A DNA stretch of 30,682 nucleotides from Hondaea fermentalgiana (GCA_014084085.1 NPFB01000052.1:212152-242833); one strand, 5' to 3'. Shown: positions 1 to 10,492, counted from the first letter of the stretch. Program-made: numbers and translations. The notes: generated by a model from the sequence alone, not told the origin.

Positions 1-299
1 CCCCGCCCCCCTTCCCTCCCCCCCACACCGCTGCGGGATGTGCGCGGGCCGGCTGGCCGGTCAGCCAGAGGCCGGCAGGTCGCGCCGCCCTCCCCCAGGC
101 AGGCGCCAAGGGTGAGGAAGGAGCAGCTGGCAGAGGGCAGGCCCGGCCAGGCCCGGGGAGCAACAGGAGAAGCCAACATTCGCAGTAAGCAGGCAGAACA
201 AGCACGCCGGGCCTTCTTGCTTCTTGACATCATTCACTTTTTTCTTTCATTTTCCCTCTCTCACACATTCTCCCTCTCTCCGTTTCGACCGACCGACCA

Positions 300-332
300 A
301 TCGATTGATCGATCTGCTGCTGATCAATCGAT
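300..332. repeat. 11-bp perfect inverted repeat
   Basis: ATCGATTGATC at 300-310 is the exact reverse complement of GATCAATCGAT at 322-332, with an 11-base loop. The arms are rich in GATC/ATCGAT. Role unknown: a cruciform or a palindromic protein-binding site is possible. Confidence 0.75.
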
Positions 333-342
333 CACCCCGCCT

Positions 343-384
343 CCCTCAGCGTCGCCCTCAGCGTCGCCCTCAGCGTCGCCCTCA
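343..384 (+). repeat. 12-bp minisatellite
   Basis: Three exact head-to-tail copies of GCGTCGCCCTCA (349-360, 361-372, 373-384), preceded by a half copy (343-348). Simple tandem repeat in non-coding DNA. Confidence 0.85.
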
Positions 385-1549
385 CCGCGGAGAGGAGCGG
401 GGGAGCGTTGCGTGACTCAACTCAACGTCGGCCAGCCTCTTCTAGACCAAGTTGTGGAGGCGGCTGTGGCACTGGCGTTGCCGTTGATCCTCCCTCGCCT
501 CTGCACCGCACTGCCCCCCCTACTCACTGCCTCGCACACCACTGCCGCTGCAGGCACGCTCCGTGAGCGGTACTCGCGCTGGCCTCTAACGCTGTGGCTT
601 CGGCCGCCGCCCTGCCCACGACAGGCCGCACCGCAACGCACGGCAACGCACGGCACCGCGCGGCGCGTTTTATTATCGCTCCGCGTCTCGCCTCGCCTCC
701 TCTCGCGGCGGTTTGTTTCTATGCCGGCCAATACTTGCCTTTCTTGCCTTGCCTTGCCTTGCCTGCCTGCATCGCCTGCCTTGTCTGTGTTGCTTCCTTG
801 ACCGGCCTCGCCGGACTGGCCGGGCGCGGGTCTGGCCGGCAATTTAGCCCACAGCTCGTGGCGCTCGACGCGCGTCGCCCTCGCGCAATCACCACCGTCC
901 AGAGGGGGACAAAAAGACCAGACACTTTCCCCCTCTCTACCCGTACCAGCCGCACAGATCGAAGTGTGGCTGGCCACAGCCCAAAGTTAAACACTGGATC
1001 AAAGGGGCTACACAGTCCCACAACTTTGCGGCGTTGCCGGACCTCTGCCCCCCCTCCACAGCTCGCCGCCGTAAACCGCAGGTGAGGACATCAGAGGGGC
1101 TCGCGCGCCCACACTGGCCGGCCGATCGGCCCACCAGCCCGCCAGCTCTTTGTCCGCACTGCCGCGTCCGACCAGCCGCAATGGCCAGGTACCATGGCCA
1201 GTCACCATGGTCGGGCGCCCTTCTAGCGCGCCACTGCCCGCCAGGTTGTACGACGCCCGCCCCGCCGGGCCCGTTTCCCCCCCAGACACCTGCCCTCGGC
1301 GCGGCAGGTTTATTGAGAGGATCTGCCGCGGTGTGGGGGAGCTCCAGGGCCGCTGTGGGCTCCGCCGCCGGCCAGCGCCAGCGTGCCTAGCGTGCCCCCC
1401 ACGTAGCCCCTACCACGCAGGGACTGCGTGCCCCCCGGCCGGTAGCATCGCGACTGCGATCATCGAGGAAGGATTTAAGTTAAAAAAAAAAAATTGGATA
1501 GGCCTAGGAGACCTAGATTGATTGAGCGAGCGCGCCGAGGACGGGGACG

Positions 1550-2614
1550 ATGGCGCAGGAGGACGTGCCCGAGTCGCTGGACGAGGCCTTCGAGGCGCTC
1601 GAGTTCAGGTTCCTCCTCAATCTGCCCGAGCAGGAGCTCGAGACGGCGGACCGCCTCTTCTTTCAGATCGAGCAGGTAAGTCGCGCGAAAACGCGGAAAC
1701 GGATGCTGCCTGGCAGGCAACCAGCCAGCGCAGCTAGCGACGGGGGGCGGCTGGAGAGGCAGGCGGGCTGACGGCGCGCGCCCCGCGAGCAGGCGCACTG
1801 GTTCTATGAGGACTTCCTCGCCGATAAACATAGCCATCTGCGGCACTTCTCAGAGCTGAGAGTCTTCGCGCAGGAAATGTTTAACCGCTGCGACACGCTC
1901 AAGCCTCTACGCTCGCACTTTGGCCAGCTCTACGACCAATTCAGGGAATATAGAGCCCGCATTCCTGTCTACGGTGCAGTGCTCCTGAACCAGGACATGA
2001 CTCGCGTCCTCCTAGTCAAAGGCTTCAAGGGAAACTCGTGGGGGTATCCCAAGGGCAAGGTCAACCAACACGAGGAAGATGTCACGTGCGCCGTTCGCGA
2101 GGTCTACGAAGAAATCGGCTACAACTGTGAGGGCATGATCCACCCAAAGGACTATGTCGAATTCCCCACAAAAAAGGGACAGGGAAAGTACATGAAGCTC
2201 TTTATCGTTCGCGGCGTTGATGAGTCCTTCAACTTTGGTCCACGGGTGCGCAAGGAGATCGCAGGCATCCAATTCTTCAACGTGTCTGAGCTCCCTTTTA
2301 CAAAGGAACAGGCAAACAAGAGTGGAAACAAGTTCTGGGGTCTTCACCACTTCACGTCCCAGCTCGTCAAATGGATCCAAAAGCAGCGTGCGCAGGATCG
2401 CCGCGCTCGCTCGAATGGAAAGACCCGCGGAAATGAAGCATCCTCAGATAAGAAGACCTCAATCAACAAAGATGCCGCGACGCCACCCTCGGTGCCTGAG
2501 CCGGCGCCTTCTACGTCGCCGTCGACGCCAGCGCTGGACTCGCACATGCCGAAGCTTTTTGCGGTTGACGTTAGTGCCGTTATGGCCTCCATGGAACCCT
2601 TTCTCACTGCATAA
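1550..2614 (+). CDS. DCP2: mRNA-decapping enzyme subunit 2 (DCP2), two exons
   Basis: Catalytic subunit of the cytoplasmic decapping complex; it hydrolyses the m7G cap and commits an mRNA to 5'-3' decay. Exons 1550-1675 and 1793-2614 join in phase 0 to give 315 residues. Residues 1-95 form the helical regulatory domain; the exon junction falls inside its conserved FQIE-AHWFYEDF stretch, which confirms the splice. The Nudix fold starts near I99. The Nudix box spans about 130-152 and fits GX5EX7REUXEEXGU exactly, with metal-binding E145, E148 and E149. Box B follows, rich in Lys/Trp (about 200-235), and then a short disordered Ser/Pro tail. The ATG has G at +4. At 315 residues it lacks the long C-terminal extension of fungal and animal DCP2, where decapping activators and inhibitory elements usually sit. 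The next gene, VPS16, is convergent. Confidence 0.96.
1676..1792 (+). other. Spliceosomal intron of DCP2
   Basis: Begins GTAAGT after CAG and ends GCGAGCAG; 117 nt, phase 0. Reading through it meets a stop at 1769-1771, while removing it restores a highly conserved DCP2 segment. Splice sites are canonical. Confidence 0.93.
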
Positions 2615-3002
2615 TTCCGAAATGCCGGCTCTGTCTTGCACACCTTTGACAAGAAAATAGAGGTCGCCTTCTCCCGTGAGCGCGAGTCCAAACTTACATA
2701 ACATGTTCTGATCCAAGAAAAGATCGCCGTCTGCCTTCATCTCTTCTCTGTTTGAACGAAACGAACATTCATTCATTCATTCATACGGCTGATAACAAAA
2801 AATGACTCGCTCACTCCTCAAAACAAGTTTTCCTTTTCCTCCTCCACAAAGTTCATTATCCTTTTACTCTCGAAGTTGTCGCCAAAGACACTCCCCCTGT
2901 ACAAAGCCAAAATAACAATTAACATTGGTTATCACGGCCTTTCTACACCTCTGACATTGCTCAAGAGGAATGAATCATGGTCAATTCCACCTACTACACA
3001 GA
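2615..3002. other. Convergent intergenic region DCP2 / VPS16
   Basis: The 388 bases between two stop codons are AT-richer than their surroundings and presumably hold both 3' UTRs. A tetranucleotide microsatellite, (ATTC)4.5, lies at 2767-2784. No AATAAA hexamer was noticed. Confidence 0.7.
2767..2784 (+). repeat. (ATTC)4.5 microsatellite
   Basis: Four complete ATTC units plus AT in the 3' flank of DCP2. Confidence 0.85.
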
Positions 3003-6000
3003 TCATTGCTGCGCGCAGCCTTGCGCAGCCTTGTCGCGAGCAGCGTTGAGGGCCGCAAGTGGCGCCCGGTCACGCGTCGACGCGGTCTTAATGGGCGGCC
3101 CATGCTGCGCGAGTTCTTCAAGCTTTTCACGCACCTTGCTATCCATCGAGGGTTCGCGCCGGCGGACTGCCTCCATCACACTTGTATTGCCAATCTTGAA
3201 AGCGGCATCAATGGACTCCTCATAGAGCCCAAGGCGAAGAAGAAGCGCCGCCTTGCGTTCATTCGCATCTTCCACATTTCGCGCAAAGCGCGCAGCTTCT
3301 TCGCGCTGACCGCCCAAGAGGCACACTTCGGCAAAGTCCGCATCGTCGAGAACGGCACGCACTGCAGCCTGCGTCGAGAGCTCCTCGATGCGTGGCCATG
3401 CCTTGCGCGCCGCCAGACCGCGTAGTTGCACCCTTCGATACGCCTTTTCAGGAAAGTTAAAGTCGCGCGCGAACTTCTCTGCGTCCTCATCCAAGCCACG
3501 CCGGAAACAATCCAATATGGTGTCAGCCAAAGAAAGCCCAATGAGACTCTCGCCGAGCTCGTTCTGTTTCCTCACAAGCCGCGCGTGGTCCGCAGCTAGC
3601 GCGGCCAAGCCGCGGTTCCCGCATGCGGCGAGCTCATTCGAAGCTTCCTGGACGAGGTCTGCCCGAGTCTCAGCGCGCAGGGACATGCACGACTCATCCG
3701 CGAGCACGAAGGCTTTCTCACGTTTGGCATCGAGCCCGAGCAACAAGCGCTTGTACATGGTCTTGTCGGTGCTCCGGAAAAATAACGTGAATAGTTCCCG
3801 AAGACGCGCAGAACCGGCGGCCAAGGCAACAATGCGGCTCACCGGCAAGACAGATGTGCAGCGAGCAATCGTGAACATATGCAAGTCGGGATCCCCGCCT
3901 GTCTCGGTCGCAATCGTGCGCAGCGCGCCTTCGTAATCCTCTACCTTGAGTAGAAGAAGAACACGACGCGAAAGCTGCGTCTCGCGGTCACATAGCCGGA
4001 TAGCAAGCGAATTGCGCCCCAGGGATGCGGCCACGGCAGCCAGCGTCGCAAAAGGGACTCTCGTCCCATCTTTTCGCCGACACGCCTCCACGCGCGCGGA
4101 GATCATTTCAATCAAGGCCTCGTTACTCCCTGCAGCAGTGCTCTCCGAAGGCGCAGAAATTCCCGTCGCAGCGCTTTCTGCACCCTCGCCCAAGGCTGTT
4201 TCATCAAGCGGCGTCAGCCTTATCTTGGCCGCAGCCCACTGCGTCACGACGTGGGATGTGGAAACGTGCGCGAGCTGACAAAGTCGAGACGCGAGATGAA
4301 ATTGACCTGCAAACAAGAGTCGGTCAATGAGGACGCGAGGCGTCATCACGCGTAGCTGTTTGGTCGTAATGGCCATCCCAGCCTCCACGCGAGCCGCGCG
4401 GCACAGTCTGCACAGGCGGCAAACCTCTACAAATCTTCGCGCAAGCCGGCGTCGCGTCCGAAGGCTCTTGCGACCGGCTAGCGAAGCCGGAAGAAAACGC
4501 TTGCCGTACGAGGCCGCGCGCAGCAAAAGCTGCTGCGTCCCACTCACGCCTGTCGCGTGCTCTGCGGCGTCCAGACACGCATTGACCGCGTCGGCGACCT
4601 TATCACTGTCAACGAGCGCGCGAAGACCGGCGTCCGCGTCTGCGTCACCGCCATCAAGCATCTCCACAGTATCTAGCAACATAGCTCCTGGGTCTGTGGA
4701 TCCGAGCCCAAAAACGCGGTGATAGCTTTCTGGAACCTGACGCACCATCCAGGACTTGTCGCCTCCCACAATTCGGACCCCATCCGCTTCCTCAAAGGCG
4801 CGGCAGCCTGGTGGCAGCTCAAAGACCGCAGCACGGTCTGGGTCTGTCTGCAAAGCGCGATCCTGCATCGCACCGTCGAGGGCCTCACTTCCGCGCAGAT
4901 GCGCTGCGGACAGTAATGCGTACTCGTGCTCCATCGACAAGACCACCAGACCCGTATGCTGCATTCCACTCCAAGGCGCTTCGGACCAACACAGGCTCAG
5001 TGCGAAGGTCGCCAAACCACACCAAAGCACGCTCGCGGGAGCGGGAAGCGTCGAGGCTAGATGACTCGGTATCGCCCCTGCTTTGGATCCTCCGGCGGAA
5101 GGCGATGATGGAAAGGACAATGAGGATGACAAAGGTGACAGTGACGAGGCGTGGATCGGCCCGGGCGCAGACAACTGTGAGCAATCGTGACGCACCAGCA
5201 CTTGGCAAAAATCCATTGGCAGCACGCTGAGCACACCGTCTTCGCCATAGCTGGCAATAAGTCGATACGTCGGATGCGGGACAAGGAAAAGACTTCGCGA
5301 CACCTCGTCGGAAAGCGCAAATTGCGAGCGCATCGTGCCGCCACTTTCCACAGCAATAATGCCGGCGCGGGAAGGGTTCCCCACAACAATCGTTGCGCGG
5401 CCTGGGTCGTCGCGGCTCACAAAGGGCCTGAGGACGCTAATGACCTGGGGAGATGTGGCGCCGTCGCCGCCGACGAGAACGGGTGATAATTGCGCGCGAA
5501 CCGTGATCGTTCCGCGAATGGGGTCATCCAGATGGAAGCCTTCCACGACCTCAAGATCATGTGTAATAGCCACAAAGCCACCGGCCCATACGTGTGCGCA
5601 GGCGATGCGCTGGTTACCCTGGGTCGGTAAGGTCAAGATGCGCGGCGCACCATCTTGGTTTGCTCGAAAAACAACAACCGTGTCCCCTTCTGCAAGGACG
5701 CACACAAGCAAGCCGCCCTGGGTCCAGCCAAAGCCGCCTGGCGCAATATGGCCTTCGTACCACGGACGCGAGAACACGGGTTTTCCTGTCGAGGTGAACA
5801 CATGAAGCTCGCCATCAAAATCGTCTATCACATCGGGATCCCCCGGGAGTTTGCCCCCGGAAACAGCCGCGCCTTGTGCAGCTGCTGCCGCTGCAGCAAC
5901 TTGCCCTTCCGGGATGCTGCTGCTGCGTCGGATGAGAGCAGGGGACAGAGCGAGTCTCCCCCTCGCCTGGTCCCCGACGCCAGTGCCGTCGTCGTCCTCG

Positions 6001-6194
6001 AGGGCAAAGTCGTCAACGGTGAGCACGGCCACAAAGGCCCCCAGTGGGCTCGCAGCCTTGAGGTCGCGGCTTCGTTTCCGTCGACGCTGTCGCCTTCGCT
6101 CGCGAGCGCTCTCCTCCTTCCACTCCAGGTCGCACGCGAGCTCACGGTGGAAGGCCGTGCCGCGCGCGGACTGCCACGCCCCCTCGGCCTCCAT
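3003..6194 (-). CDS. VPS16: Vacuolar protein sorting-associated protein 16 (VPS16)
   Basis: Core subunit of the HOPS and CORVET tethering complexes, which drive fusion at endosomes, lysosomes and vacuoles. Single exon, 1063 residues (human form about 840). The frame is open upstream to 6497, but that extension starts at GTG. The first in-frame ATG (6192-6194) opens with W...G...FHRE...DLEW, matching the conserved VPS16 N terminus. An N-terminal beta-propeller (about 1-500) ends in ADGVRI (about 470), the LDGVRI landmark of the family, followed by the VPES..VFGLGS.DPGAMLLD stretch. The C-terminal alpha-solenoid contains LLLRAASYGKRFLP and, near the end, FARDFNFPEKAYRRVQL, the latter equivalent to the family's LARDFRIPDKR. 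Extra length comes from low-complexity insertions near residues 62-118 (acidic, then poly-Ala) and 340-385 (Ser/Pro), probably surface loops of the propeller. Transcribed divergently from IFT88. Confidence 0.93.
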   Translation of the reverse strand: MEAEGAWQSARGTAFHRELACDLEWKEESARERRRQRRRKRSRDLKAASPLGAFVAVLTVDDFALEDDDGTGVGDQARGRLALSPALIRRSSSIPEGQVAAAAAAAQGAAVSGGKLPGDPDVIDDFDGELHVFTSTGKPVFSRPWYEGHIAPGGFGWTQGGLLVCVLAEGDTVVVFRANQDGAPRILTLPTQGNQRIACAHVWAGGFVAITHDLEVVEGFHLDDPIRGTITVRAQLSPVLVGGDGATSPQVISVLRPFVSRDDPGRATIVVGNPSRAGIIAVESGGTMRSQFALSDEVSRSLFLVPHPTYRLIASYGEDGVLSVLPMDFCQVLVRHDCSQLSAPGPIHASSLSPLSSSLSFPSSPSAGGSKAGAIPSHLASTLPAPASVLWCGLATFALSLCWSEAPWSGMQHTGLVVLSMEHEYALLSAAHLRGSEALDGAMQDRALQTDPDRAAVFELPPGCRAFEEADGVRIVGGDKSWMVRQVPESYHRVFGLGSTDPGAMLLDTVEMLDGGDADADAGLRALVDSDKVADAVNACLDAAEHATGVSGTQQLLLRAASYGKRFLPASLAGRKSLRTRRRLARRFVEVCRLCRLCRAARVEAGMAITTKQLRVMTPRVLIDRLLFAGQFHLASRLCQLAHVSTSHVVTQWAAAKIRLTPLDETALGEGAESAATGISAPSESTAAGSNEALIEMISARVEACRRKDGTRVPFATLAAVAASLGRNSLAIRLCDRETQLSRRVLLLLKVEDYEGALRTIATETGGDPDLHMFTIARCTSVLPVSRIVALAAGSARLRELFTLFFRSTDKTMYKRLLLGLDAKREKAFVLADESCMSLRAETRADLVQEASNELAACGNRGLAALAADHARLVRKQNELGESLIGLSLADTILDCFRRGLDEDAEKFARDFNFPEKAYRRVQLRGLAARKAWPRIEELSTQAAVRAVLDDADFAEVCLLGGQREEAARFARNVEDANERKAALLLRLGLYEESIDAAFKIGNTSVMEAVRRREPSMDSKVREKLEELAQHGPPIKTASTRDRAPLAALNAARDKAAQGCAQQ

Positions 6195-7009
6195 TCTTTC
6201 GCGCGCGCGAATGGAGGTCGCTTTGCTTTGGTTTGGGTTTGTTTTGCTTTGGTTTGCCTTCAAGTTGGTTTCTTCGAAGCTTGGATACGATTTGGTAAAA
6301 ACCTTTGTATTCGCAAGAACGGGGCCGAAGAGCGAGGTGTTTCCCCCATTCCGAACGGACACATTGATCCAAGTTCGCGATTGTGCCCTGTACGCACGCA
6401 CGCACGCGTCTGCGACGCGACACGACGCGTGCGCGGACCGTAGCGTAGACAGACGGACGGACAAAGGAGTGCATGTGCTTGCGCATGTCAAGCGCACGAC
6501 CGATTGGAGTGCAACGTGAAAATTCTGAAAATTGAAGGGAGCGACTTTTACTTGAGCACTCCGCAGGTGACCGTTTGTCTGCCCATAAATCAGTCATACT
6601 TGCCAAAGGGGAAAAGTAACAGGGAAGGAAGGGACCGTCTTTCGCCCTCTTGTTTACGTCGAGCAAAGAGCTTGAAGCCTGCCCAAACTCAAAGTTGCGC
6701 GAAGGCTACCCGCGCGTGAATACGTGCTGTGGCATACGCGCGTGAGTGCGTTTGCGTGCGCTAGGTGCGCGCGCTGGGAACGCGCAAAGGACCTTCCTTG
6801 CGCAGAGCGTGCTGCCGCAAGGTCGCTCAGGTCTTCAAAAACATAAAACAGAGCAGTAGGCAACATAGCCTCCGCCGAGGACGCAACTACACCAACAACG
6901 AGCTTGAGAACAAGAGCAGCTAGACCACCACCACCAGCAGCAGAGGTGACAGCGTGATTGAGCAAATCAAGCGGGTATACAGTCGTCAATTCACTGATTC
7001 ACCCGCACA
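6195..7009. promoter_or_regulatory. Divergent promoter region VPS16 / IFT88
   Basis: The 815 bases between two head-to-head start codons must hold both promoters and 5' UTRs. Visible structure: repeated TTTGCTTTGGTTTG-like T/G-rich units at about 6219-6262 next to VPS16, and alternating CGCACG/GCGTG runs at about 6391-6436 and 6714-6782. I saw no clear TATA box. Whether the promoters are coupled cannot be told from sequence. Confidence 0.5.
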
Positions 7010-9742
7010 ATGTACAGCGGCGAACCAAGCGCCGGTCGACGAGGACGACTGATGGAAGATGAAGACGAGCAGGACGATTTGTACGACGGCTTCGACGACG
7101 ACAATGACGCCTTTGGGTCAGCTCTCGCAGGCACGATGAACAGCACGGGACGAAACGCTTTCCACATGCCCCCGCCGACATCGCTGGGGCGCGGTCCGCC
7201 AGGAACGCAAATGGGCTCGAGACTCATGACCAGTCAGCAGCAAAGCGGCGGAGACGCGCGTCCCATGACGGCGGTGAACGGTGCCGGATACTCGTCAGGA
7301 GGCGGTTCGCGCGGAACGACCGCCTACGGCGGCGGCGGCAGCAGCTTCGATCCTCTGAACCAGGGGAATCGCGGCCCTGCGCCGGCGTTGGCTGCTAAAT
7401 CCGACAGCTCTCCCGAGGAGCGAGCCAAGGATCTGGAAAAGACCGTCAACAGGCTTTTGGAGCAATCCGCAGAGGCGAGCGTGAAAAAGCAGCTCATGGC
7501 CGCTCTGGAACGTGCCAAAGAGGCGGCGAAACGCGAGCGCAGTTTGTGCAAGTTCCGTGAGCAGAACGGCCTTGGCGATCAACAAAATTTGGAACTCACC
7601 TATGCGGTGTCCTCGAACCTGGCCAATGTCTACGCGTTGAACAACATGGACAACGAGGCTATCAATACATACTCTCTCATTGTCAAGAACAAGCAGTACC
7701 CCCAGGCGGGGCGACTGCGCGTGAACATGGGCAATGTCTATTTCAAGCAGCGCGACTTTCCTAAGGCCATTCGCATGTACCGCATGGCCCTGGATCAGAT
7801 CCCGAACACGGCAAAGGAGGTGCGCTTTAAGATTATGCGAAACATTGCCATTGCCTTCATCAAGACGGGACAGTTTCAGGAGGCCATTCAGAACCTCGAG
7901 GCCGTCATGGACGGCGCGCCTGATTTGCAGAGCGGCTTCAACATGGTTGTTTGCCAATTTGCCCTCGGAGACGCGGACCAGATGCGCAAGGCCTTCACAC
8001 GCCTCGTTGACGTCCCCATTCCCGGCAAGAGTGAAGACGACGAAGACGACGACGAGCACGGCCGCGGGGGCGCTGGCAGCGGAAGCAGCGACGACGATGC
8101 GGACATGCTCAACGGCGGTGTCGGCGGCGGCGCGGACGGCGAGAATGACGAGTCCAAGGGCAATGAAATGCTCGGCGGAAGCAGCAACGGCGGCCTCGGC
8201 ATGGCGAGCGCGCTGGGCGGAGATGGACTGCGGGGCGGTGAGGGCAAGGATGGGGACGAGGACGGAAGCGGTGGCGGTGGCGACGGCAATGGCAATGGCG
8301 ACGGCAAGGCGTCGGCCTCAAAGTACGTGGACGCGCTCAAGGAAGAGGTTCGCGCACGTAGCAAGCGGGCGCGCGCTTTTATCCTCGACGCCGCGCGCCT
8401 TATTGCCCCAGTGATTGAGAGCAAGAGCTGGGTCGCCGGGTACGAGTGGGTGATTGAGACCCTGCGCGACTCTGCGCACGCGCAGATTGCCAGCGAGGTT
8501 GAGATTGCCAAGGCAATCGAGTTTCTCAAGCGCAAGCACTTTGACAAAGCAATCGAGGTCCTTAAGGCATTCGAGAAGAAGGATCAGCACCTCAAGGCCA
8601 AGGCAGCAACGAACTTGAGCTTTTTGTATTTCCTCGAGGGCGAGCTCGCCAGTGCGGACAAGTACGCCAACCTCGCGGTGCGACACGACAGGTATAATGC
8701 CAAGGCGCTCGTGAACAAGGGCAACTGTCTCTTTGTCAAGGGGGAGCATGAGCGTGCGCGTGAAATGTACTTGGAAGCCATTGGCGTGGAAGCGGACTGC
8801 AGCGAGGCGATTTACAATCTGGGTCTCGTGAACAAGCGCATGGGCCATCTGGAGGAGTCGCTGCAGGCCTTTGAAAAGCTACACAGCATCGTGCCGAACT
8901 CGCCCGAGGTGATCTTCCAGATTGCCAGTCTGCACGATCAGCTGCTCGACTTTCGGGCAGCGAGCAAGTGGTTCAACATTCTCATTTCCCGCACGCCGAC
9001 GGACCCGCACGTCTTGTCGCGCATGGGCCAGATTTTCAACAAGAACGACGACGAGACGCAGGCGCTGCATTTCCACCACGAGAGTTACCGGTATTTCCCG
9101 GTCAACCTCGACGTCATTTCTTGGCTTGGTGTTTGGTATGTCAAGAGCGAGCTGTACGAGAAGGCGATCGAGTTTTTCCAGCGGGCCTCCCAGATTCAGC
9201 CTACCGAGGTCAAGTGGCGTCTCATGGTCACGAGTTGCTACCGGCGCATGGGCGCCTATCAAAAGGCGCTCGACTTGTACGAGGAGATCCACCGCGAGTA
9301 CCCGACCAATGTGGAGTGTCTGCGTTACCTTGTAGCGCTTTGCAAGGACATGGGCATGCCGTACGACGAGTACCAGACGCAGCTTGCCAAGCTCGAGCGG
9401 ACCTCTGGGGCCGTCACGGGCATGATGGGGCTCACGCGCGTCCAACAGCAGCAGCACGTTGCGCCATCGCATGGCCAGCTTACGCGCGCCGCCGGTGTTG
9501 CGAGCGCTGGGCCGGCGTCGGGCGAGATGGCAAGGAAAAAGGCTCGCGCAAAGAAGCCTGTCCCGGCATTGGCCGAGGAGGATCGCGCCGAGGAGGAGAA
9601 GAGTCTTGGCGACGACATTGACGCGCAGCAGCGCACCATTGCGCATTCCGTTGGCGACCGCGGGCCGGTGATCAAGGCGAAGCGTGCCGAGGACGAAGAC
9701 GACTGGGCGGACGCCGATCTCGACGATCTTCTCGCCGAGTGA
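7010..9742 (+). CDS. IFT88: Intraflagellar transport protein 88 (IFT88)
   Basis: TPR subunit of the IFT-B core (Chlamydomonas IFT88, mouse Polaris), needed to build cilia and flagella. Single exon, 910 residues, genuine ATG. The N terminus has the family's acidic DDLYDGFDDD (about 22-31), RPMTAV (84-89) and GTT motifs. A first TPR block (about 195-335) includes LTYAVSSNLANVY, IVKNKQYPQAG, NMGNVYFKQRDFPKAI and YRMALDQIP, all diagnostic. Residues 341-435 are an Asp/Glu/Gly/Ser-rich insert, longer than usual. A second TPR block runs about 495-790. The protein ends with a Lys-rich then acidic tail (DWADADLDDLLAE), typical of IFT88. The family is about 780-830 residues, so the insert explains the excess. 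Its presence implies a ciliated or flagellated life stage. Divergent from VPS16. Confidence 0.96.
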   Translation: MYSGEPSAGRRGRLMEDEDEQDDLYDGFDDDNDAFGSALAGTMNSTGRNAFHMPPPTSLGRGPPGTQMGSRLMTSQQQSGGDARPMTAVNGAGYSSGGGSRGTTAYGGGGSSFDPLNQGNRGPAPALAAKSDSSPEERAKDLEKTVNRLLEQSAEASVKKQLMAALERAKEAAKRERSLCKFREQNGLGDQQNLELTYAVSSNLANVYALNNMDNEAINTYSLIVKNKQYPQAGRLRVNMGNVYFKQRDFPKAIRMYRMALDQIPNTAKEVRFKIMRNIAIAFIKTGQFQEAIQNLEAVMDGAPDLQSGFNMVVCQFALGDADQMRKAFTRLVDVPIPGKSEDDEDDDEHGRGGAGSGSSDDDADMLNGGVGGGADGENDESKGNEMLGGSSNGGLGMASALGGDGLRGGEGKDGDEDGSGGGGDGNGNGDGKASASKYVDALKEEVRARSKRARAFILDAARLIAPVIESKSWVAGYEWVIETLRDSAHAQIASEVEIAKAIEFLKRKHFDKAIEVLKAFEKKDQHLKAKAATNLSFLYFLEGELASADKYANLAVRHDRYNAKALVNKGNCLFVKGEHERAREMYLEAIGVEADCSEAIYNLGLVNKRMGHLEESLQAFEKLHSIVPNSPEVIFQIASLHDQLLDFRAASKWFNILISRTPTDPHVLSRMGQIFNKNDDETQALHFHHESYRYFPVNLDVISWLGVWYVKSELYEKAIEFFQRASQIQPTEVKWRLMVTSCYRRMGAYQKALDLYEEIHREYPTNVECLRYLVALCKDMGMPYDEYQTQLAKLERTSGAVTGMMGLTRVQQQQHVAPSHGQLTRAAGVASAGPASGEMARKKARAKKPVPALAEEDRAEEEKSLGDDIDAQQRTIAHSVGDRGPVIKAKRAEDEDDWADADLDDLLAE

Positions 9743-9752
9743 TTGATTGAAC

Positions 9753-9780
9753 GAGTGAGTGAGTGAGTGAGCGAGTGAGT
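9753..9780 (+). repeat. (GAGT)n microsatellite after IFT88 stop
   Basis: Seven 4-base units, one of them GAGC, starting 10 bases beyond the IFT88 stop codon. Likely part of the 3' UTR. Confidence 0.85.
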
Positions 9781-10492
9781 GATGATCATGCGACAACTCC
9801 GTTCGTCCCCATGCGAGTTTCGCCAGACGTTACGTCCCGGCGGCTATCGTGTGATTGCGTCGAGGCGAAGCGCGTCGGGGACAAGCAAACGATCTTGATC
9901 TCGAGTTTTTAGGCATTTTATGTTTTTCCTTCATCAGAAACCCCGATCCACTTATTTGTTGCGTTGGTAACTTGCGAAGATACTCATTTCTTGCTCGCTC
10001 GCACATTGTATTGCTGCTTGAGCGCTCCATGCTTGCGTTCGCACATTACATATTCACGACGCTCAGCTCTCAGCTGCAGCGCCCTCTCTCTGAGCTTGCC
10101 GGCTTGCTCGCTGCAGCTGGCTGTGGCTGGCATGCTTGCTGCTTGGCACCTTGAGTATGCATACTACTACCCAAACGCCTGCTGATGCACCCCCAGCACC
10201 TCCTTCTGCCTGAACTTGCCGCTGCCTGCAGACTCGTGAGCGATTGCGACCAGCCATTTCTCCGCCTCGCCTCGCCTCACGCCTAACGTTCGGGTTCGCG
10301 CGCAGGGAGTCCTGCACCCGCGTCTTCGATCGAGCGAGCCCTCGCGCGGCGACGCCTGGCGACGACGACGGCCGTGTCTTCTTCCTGCCAGGGCCGGCAG
10401 CTTCATCACAGTCAAGCCGGCACGACCGCCAAGTTCCTTCCAGCTGGCCGGGTCCTCGCGGCCGCAGCTGCCGCCCGCGATGCGCCCAGGGA

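Larger units (their letters stand above)
1..1549. other. GC-rich intergenic region upstream of DCP2, no credible gene
   Basis: Open frames here are short, low-complexity (Arg/Pro/Ala/Ser-rich) and overlap on both strands, as expected from GC-rich non-coding DNA. It holds a polypyrimidine stretch (about 228-290), a perfect hairpin (300-332), a 12-bp tandem repeat (343-384) and a run of 12 A at 1482-1493, about 57 bases before the DCP2 start. The A-run is the only sharp base-composition change and may mark the DCP2 core promoter or 5' leader; that is inference. Confidence 0.7.

Noticed and set aside
349..384. Short regular repeats as a CRISPR-like array
   Set aside because: Units are directly adjacent with no spacers, and the genome is eukaryotic; this is a minisatellite.
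6195..6497. N-terminal extension of VPS16 to 6497
   Set aside because: It begins at GTG, has no family resemblance, and the first ATG (6194) coincides with the conserved VPS16 start.
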